Below are positions 4,902 to 8,391 of a stretch of DNA of 8,391 nt, in pieces. Location: positions 1 through 8,391 of the forward strand of contig RFLL01000255.1 in assembly GCA_003693905.1 (NCBI GenBank), written 5' to 3'. This stretch comes from Alphaproteobacteria bacterium. Its GTDB lineage: Bacteria; Pseudomonadota; Alphaproteobacteria; Kiloniellales; J153. The notes under the pieces were generated by a model that was not told the origin of the DNA, searched no databases, and was given only the letters and a program-made list of their open reading frames with translations. The position numbers were made by a program, and so were the translations under genes. Each line of letters starts with the position of its first letter. Position 1 is the first letter of the stretch.

Positions 4902-6536
4902 TCAAGCCGCCTGGAACCGGCCAAAGTCGAAATCGCGCCCCGGGGCGGCATCGAACAGGTCTCGGGTATAGGAATGCCGGGGCGCGTGGAATATCTCGCC
5001 GGTGGCGCCGTGCTCGACGATCTCGCCCTTGTACATGACGGCGATGCGATCGCAGATCTGCGCCGCCACCCGCAGATCGTGGGTGATGAACAGGATCGCC
5101 AGATTGAACCGGGCCCGCACGTCGTCGAGCAGCTTCAGAACCTGCGCCTGTACCGAGACGTCGAGCGCGGAGACGGCTTCGTCGGCGATCAGGACCTCCG
5201 GCTCCATCGCCAAGGCGCGGGCGATGCAGATGCGCTGGCGCTGGCCGCCCGAAAACTGATGGGGAAAGCGATCGAGCGCCTCGGGATCGAGACCAACCAG
5301 CTTCATCAGGTCGCGGGCCCGGACCAGCGCCTCTTCGCGCCCGAGGCCGAAGTTTATCGGTCCCTCGACGATCGACGCGCCGACCGTGCGGCGGGGGTTG
5401 AGCGAACGATAGGGGTCCTGAAACACGATCTGCACCAGGCGCCGCTGCGGGCGCAGGCGACCGGGCGGCAGGTGCGCGATATCGTGCCCGTCGATGCGCA
5501 CGTGCCCCGCGGTGGGATCGACCAGGCGCACGATGCAGCGCGCCACGGTCGATTTGCCGGAGCCGGATTCGCCGACGATGCCGAGCGTCTCGCCGCGGCG
5601 CACCTGAAGCTCGACATTGTGGGCCGCGCGCACGATACGGGGCTTCTGAAAGAAACCGCCGTCCTTGTAGATCTTGGTCAACCCTTCCGTTTCCAGCACG
5701 ACAGGCGCGGCCGTCTTCGGCGGACGGGCCGGCGGCTTCATGCTGGGCACCGATGAAATCAGCATCCGGGTATAGGGATGCTGCGGCCGACGCAGCACAT
5801 CCTCGGCCACGCCCTGTTCGACCACGCGCCCGTCCTGCATCACCACGACGCGATCGGCGATTTCGGCGACGACGCCGAAATCATGAGTGATGAACAGAAC
5901 CGCGGTGCCGTGGGTACGCTGGATGTCCTTGACCAGGCGCAGGATCTGCGCCTGCGTGGTGACGTCGAGTGCCGTCGTCGGCTCGTCGGCGATCAGCAGC
6001 GCCGGCTCCAGCGCCAGGGCCGCGGCGATCATCACGCGCTGACGCTGGCCCCCGGAAAGCTGATGCGGGTACGAATGGACCAGACGCTCCGGCTCCGGCA
6101 GGTTGACCGCCTTCATGACTTCGATCACCCGGGCCATGCGCTGGCGCGCATTGAGCGAGGTGTGAATTTCCAGCACCTCCTCGATCTGCTGGCCGACGCG
6201 CACCACCGGGTTGAGCGCAGTCATCGGCTCCTGAAAGATCATCGACATGCGCGCGCCGCGCAGCGCGCGCATCTCGCCCGGGGTCTTGCGCAGCAGGTCC
6301 TCGCCCTGAAGCAGGATCTCGCCCGCCGTCGGCACCAGTTGCCGGCGCGGCAGCAGACCCATCACGGTGTGCGCCGTCACCGACTTGCCGGAGCCCGATT
6401 CGCCGACCACGCACAGGATTTCACGGGCGTGGACGGTGAACGATACGTCCTCGACCGCATTCAACCGGTCGGCTCCAACCGGCAACTGCACGGTCAGACC
6501 GCGAATGTCCAGGACCGGTTGTTCTCTTTCCGCCAT
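4902..6536 (-). CDS. Dipeptide/oligopeptide ABC transporter, fused double ATP-binding protein
   Basis: This is the cytoplasmic energy-coupling subunit of a Dpp/Opp-type importer, carrying both ATPase domains in one chain as in GsiA-like proteins. Numbering from the ATG, domain 1 has Walker A GESGSGKS (about 45-52), the Q-loop [10 protein letters not shown] (101-110), signature LSGGQRQR (160-167), Walker [13 protein letters not shown] (180-191) and the switch His of FITHD (215-219). Domain 2 repeats these: GESGSGKS at about 322-329, [10 protein letters not shown] at 372-381, FSGGQRQR at 428-435, [11 protein letters not shown] at 449-459 and FITHD at 483-487. Each domain ends in the peptide-transporter HPYTR or HSYTR segment. 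All catalytic elements are intact. The ATG at 6536 lies five bases after the upstream permease stop. A GTG at 6545 would add three residues and overlap that stop as GTGA, so the start is uncertain by three codons. It is the last gene of the operon and ends 66 bases from the convergent amidohydrolase gene. Confidence 0.93.
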   Translation of the reverse strand: MAEREQPVLDIRGLTVQLPVGADRLNAVEDVSFTVHAREILCVVGESGSGKSVTAHTVMGLLPRRQLVPTAGEILLQGEDLLRKTPGEMRALRGARMSMIFQEPMTALNPVVRVGQQIEEVLEIHTSLNARQRMARVIEVMKAVNLPEPERLVHSYPHQLSGGQRQRVMIAAALALEPALLIADEPTTALDVTTQAQILRLVKDIQRTHGTAVLFITHDFGVVAEIADRVVVMQDGRVVEQGVAEDVLRRPQHPYTRMLISSVPSMKPPARPPKTAAPVVLETEGLTKIYKDGGFFQKPRIVRAAHNVELQVRRGETLGIVGESGSGKSTVARCIVRLVDPTAGHVRIDGHDIAHLPPGRLRPQRRLVQIVFQDPYRSLNPRRTVGASIVEGPINFGLGREEALVRARDLMKLVGLDPEALDRFPHQFSGGQRQRICIARALAMEPEVLIADEAVSALDVSVQAQVLKLLDDVRARFNLAILFITHDLRVAAQICDRIAVMYKGEIVEHGATGEIFHAPRHSYTRDLFDAAPGRDFDFGRFQAA

Positions 6537-6541
6537 GATCC

Positions 6542-7432
6542 TCACATTTTCTTTGCAATGCGCGGGTCGAGCGTATCACGCAACCCGTCGCCGAGTACGT
6601 TGACCGCAAGCACGGTCAGCGCCAGCGCGAAGCCGGGGAAGAAGATGATCCACGGCGCCAGCTGAAAATACGTCCGCCCTTCGGCCATGATGTTGCCCCA
6701 GCTCGGAATCTCCGGCGGCGTGCCGGCGCCGAGGAAGCCCAGGATGGCCTCGGTCAGCATCGCCGAAGCGCAGACATACGTCGCCTGCACGATCAGCGGC
6801 GGGATCGTGTTGGGCAGGACATGACGGAAGAGGATCAGCGGCAGGCGCGTGCCGGCGGCGACCGCCGCCTCAACATAGGGTTCTTCGCGCACCGACAGCA
6901 CGATCGAGCGCACCAGACGCACGACGCGCGGAATTTCGGGAATCGTGATCGCGACGGTAACGGTGGCCAGACTGGCCCCCGACAGCGACACCAGCGCAAT
7001 GGCCAGCAGAATCCCCGGAATCGCCATCAACCCGTCCATGACGCGCATGACGATGGTATCGAGGATGCGCACGTAACCGGAAATGAGACCGACGACCAGA
7101 CCGATGGTGATGCTGAGAATCGCCGCCGCCAGACCGACGATCAGCGAAATGCGCGTGCCATAGACGGTGCGGCTGTAGATGTCGCGGCCGAACATGTCGG
7201 TCCCGAACCAGTGCTCCGGCCCCGGTGGGCGCAGACGGTTGATCGGATTGAGCACGATCGGATCGGTGGTGAACAGAAGCGGCGCAAAGACGGCGGCGAC
7301 GATCATCAGGATCAGCAGCCCGCCGCCGATAATCATCGACGGATCGCGCTGAAACAGGGTGCGACGAAGGCCGGCCACCTGAACATGCGTGGCGGCGGCG
7401 CTGTCGGCGGCTCTGTCGTAGATGGTGCTCAA
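6542..7432 (-). CDS. Dipeptide ABC transporter permease, DppC type
   Basis: This is the second inner-membrane channel subunit of the peptide importer. The 296-residue product has the DppC/OppC pattern: a short cytoplasmic N-terminus, a first membrane segment at about 33-54 (MIIGGGLLILMIVAAVFAPL), the family motif HWFGTDMFGRDIYSR (74-88), four to five more hydrophobic segments, and the EAA loop EAAVAAGTRLPLILF (188-202) that docks on the ATPase. The C-terminal LAVNVLGDGLRDTLDPR (275-291) is typical. I start it at a TTG (7432-7430) that overlaps the stop of the upstream permease gene as TTGA. A GAGG lies eight bases before it and the resulting N-terminus has the usual length. A longer frame runs upstream to about 8164, but it only shadows the first permease gene in another frame and is not real. 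The gene sits between the other permease and the fused ATPase, consistent with one operon. Confidence 0.92.
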   Translation of the reverse strand: MSTIYDRAADSAAATHVQVAGLRRTLFQRDPSMIIGGGLLILMIVAAVFAPLLFTTDPIVLNPINRLRPPGPEHWFGTDMFGRDIYSRTVYGTRISLIVGLAAAILSITIGLVVGLISGYVRILDTIVMRVMDGLMAIPGILLAIALVSLSGASLATVTVAITIPEIPRVVRLVRSIVLSVREEPYVEAAVAAGTRLPLILFRHVLPNTIPPLIVQATYVCASAMLTEAILGFLGAGTPPEIPSWGNIMAEGRTYFQLAPWIIFFPGFALALTVLAVNVLGDGLRDTLDPRIAKKM

Positions 7433-8370
7433 TATCGGATCCTCGGATCGAGCATCGTATAGATGATGTCTATCACCAGGTTGATCAGGATGTAGACGAA
7501 GCTGAACATCAGGATCAGGCCCTGGATGATCGGGTAGTCGCGTTTCAGGATGGCATCGACGACCAGCCGGCCGAGGCCGGGCACGTTGTAGACGCTTTCC
7601 GTTACCACCACGCCGCCGATCAGCAGCGCCACACCGAGTCCGATCACCGTGACGATGGGCACCGATGCATTGCGCAGAGCGTGATAGATGAGAACGTTGC
7701 GTTCCGTCTGTCCCTTGGCGCGCGCGGTGCGGATGTAATCCTCTTCCAGCACTTCGAGCACACTGGCACGCGTGATGCGCGCAATCAGCGCGATATAGAT
7801 CACGCTCAGCGTCACCGTCGGCAGGGTGATGTGATAGACGAACAGGCCGAAATCCTCGAACGGACTCTTGTAGCCCTGCACCGGCAGCACGCCGAGCGCC
7901 AGCGAGAACTGGAAGATCAGGATGTAGCCGAGCACGAACACGGGGATCGAGAACCCGGCGACCGAAAAGAACATGATCACGCGGTCGATCCAGGTCCCCG
8001 CCTTCCAGGCCGCAACCACTCCCATCGGCACCGCGACCAGGACCGCAAACCCGAGCGTCGTCATCGCCAGCATCAGGGTCGGTTCGATGCGCTGGGCGAT
8101 GAGATGGCTGACCGGCAGATTGGAAAAGATCGAAATGCCGAGATCGCCGCGCAGCAGGCTCCACAGCCAGGTGCCGAACTGCACCACGATCGGCTCGTTG
8201 AGGCCGAGCTGTTCGCGGATGCGCTCGATATCCGAGGGCGAGGCGTAATCGCCGGCAATGACCGACGCCGGATCGCCGGGGCTGAGGCGCAGCATCAAAA
8301 ATACGAACAAGGCCACCACCCCCATGACGGGAATGGTTGCAACCATCCGTTTCACGATAAAGGCGAACAC
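7429..8370 (-). CDS. Dipeptide ABC transporter permease, DppB type
   Basis: This is the first inner-membrane channel subunit of the importer. The 313-residue product starts with the family-typical MFAFIVKRMVATIPVMGVVA, which forms membrane segment 1, followed by RLSPGDPA (28-35) and the periplasmic IREQLGLNEPIVVQFGTWLW region (51-70). Five further hydrophobic segments follow. The EAA loop lies at about 209-230 with EEDYIRTARAKGQTER (209-224). The C-terminus is IDIIYTMLDPRIRY, the usual DppB end. The start codon is a GTG at 8370, chosen by family alignment; only a weak GGA lies upstream, and the frame stays open to the window edge, so a slightly longer protein cannot be excluded. The four-base overlap with the next permease suggests coupled translation. 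The substrate-binding protein gene is not in the window and probably lies further right. Confidence 0.92.
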   Translation of the reverse strand: MFAFIVKRMVATIPVMGVVALFVFLMLRLSPGDPASVIAGDYASPSDIERIREQLGLNEPIVVQFGTWLWSLLRGDLGISIFSNLPVSHLIAQRIEPTLMLAMTTLGFAVLVAVPMGVVAAWKAGTWIDRVIMFFSVAGFSIPVFVLGYILIFQFSLALGVLPVQGYKSPFEDFGLFVYHITLPTVTLSVIYIALIARITRASVLEVLEEDYIRTARAKGQTERNVLIYHALRNASVPIVTVIGLGVALLIGGVVVTESVYNVPGLGRLVVDAILKRDYPIIQGLILMFSFVYILINLVIDIIYTMLDPRIRY

Positions 8371-8391
8371 GGGCTGTCCGTTCCAGAAAAG

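Noticed and set aside
6542..8164. A 540-codon frame covering the DppC-type permease and much of the DppB-type gene
   Set aside because: Only the part from 7432 downward looks like a permease. The upstream part is Arg/His/Asp-rich shadow translation of the DppB-type gene in another frame, so it is not a fusion.

Overview
This is a GC-rich bacterial chromosome segment, most likely from an alphaproteobacterium and plausibly a Rhodospirillales-type one. That placement rests on protein family resemblance: an alphaproteobacterial-style PhaR beside a divergent PHA-associated gene, the PQQ genes, and a dipeptide ABC transporter with a two-domain fused ATPase. It is inference, not a database result.

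Layout. (1) Positions 1-1303 hold a polyhydroxyalkanoate (PHA) locus: the 5' part of a small PhaE-like gene reading leftward off the edge, a TGC/GCA-rich divergent intergenic region, and the PHA regulator gene phaR. (2) Positions 1304-2884 hold two separated pyrroloquinoline quinone (PQQ) genes. A 25-codon pqqA precursor peptide gene lies at 1703-1780 behind a candidate promoter with a leader of about 300 nt. The peptide chaperone gene pqqD lies at 2591-2884. The 810 bases between them contain no pqqB, pqqC or pqqE and no convincing gene. They hold short tandem and direct repeats and hairpins. (3) Positions 2885-3338 carry a terminator-like hairpin after pqqD and a good sigma70-like promoter flanked by TGCCGGCA palindromes. 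(4) Positions 3339-4835 encode a metal-dependent amidohydrolase of the N-acyl-D-amino-acid deacylase type. (5) Positions 4902-8370, on the minus strand and convergent with the amidohydrolase, encode a Dpp/Opp-type peptide transporter: two permeases and a fused double ATPase, in overlapping or almost touching frames. The substrate-binding protein is not in the window and may lie beyond the right edge.

How the parts may work together. PhaR and the PhaE-like protein belong to PHA storage. PqqA is the substrate peptide from which PQQ is made, and PqqD presents it to the radical-SAM enzyme PqqE, which must be encoded elsewhere. The transporter could import peptides or acylated amino acids and the amidohydrolase could deacylate them, but this pairing is inferred from neighbourhood only. 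The most unusual part of the window is the split, repeat-filled pqqA-pqqD arrangement. No RNA genes, insertion sequences or CRISPR arrays were seen.
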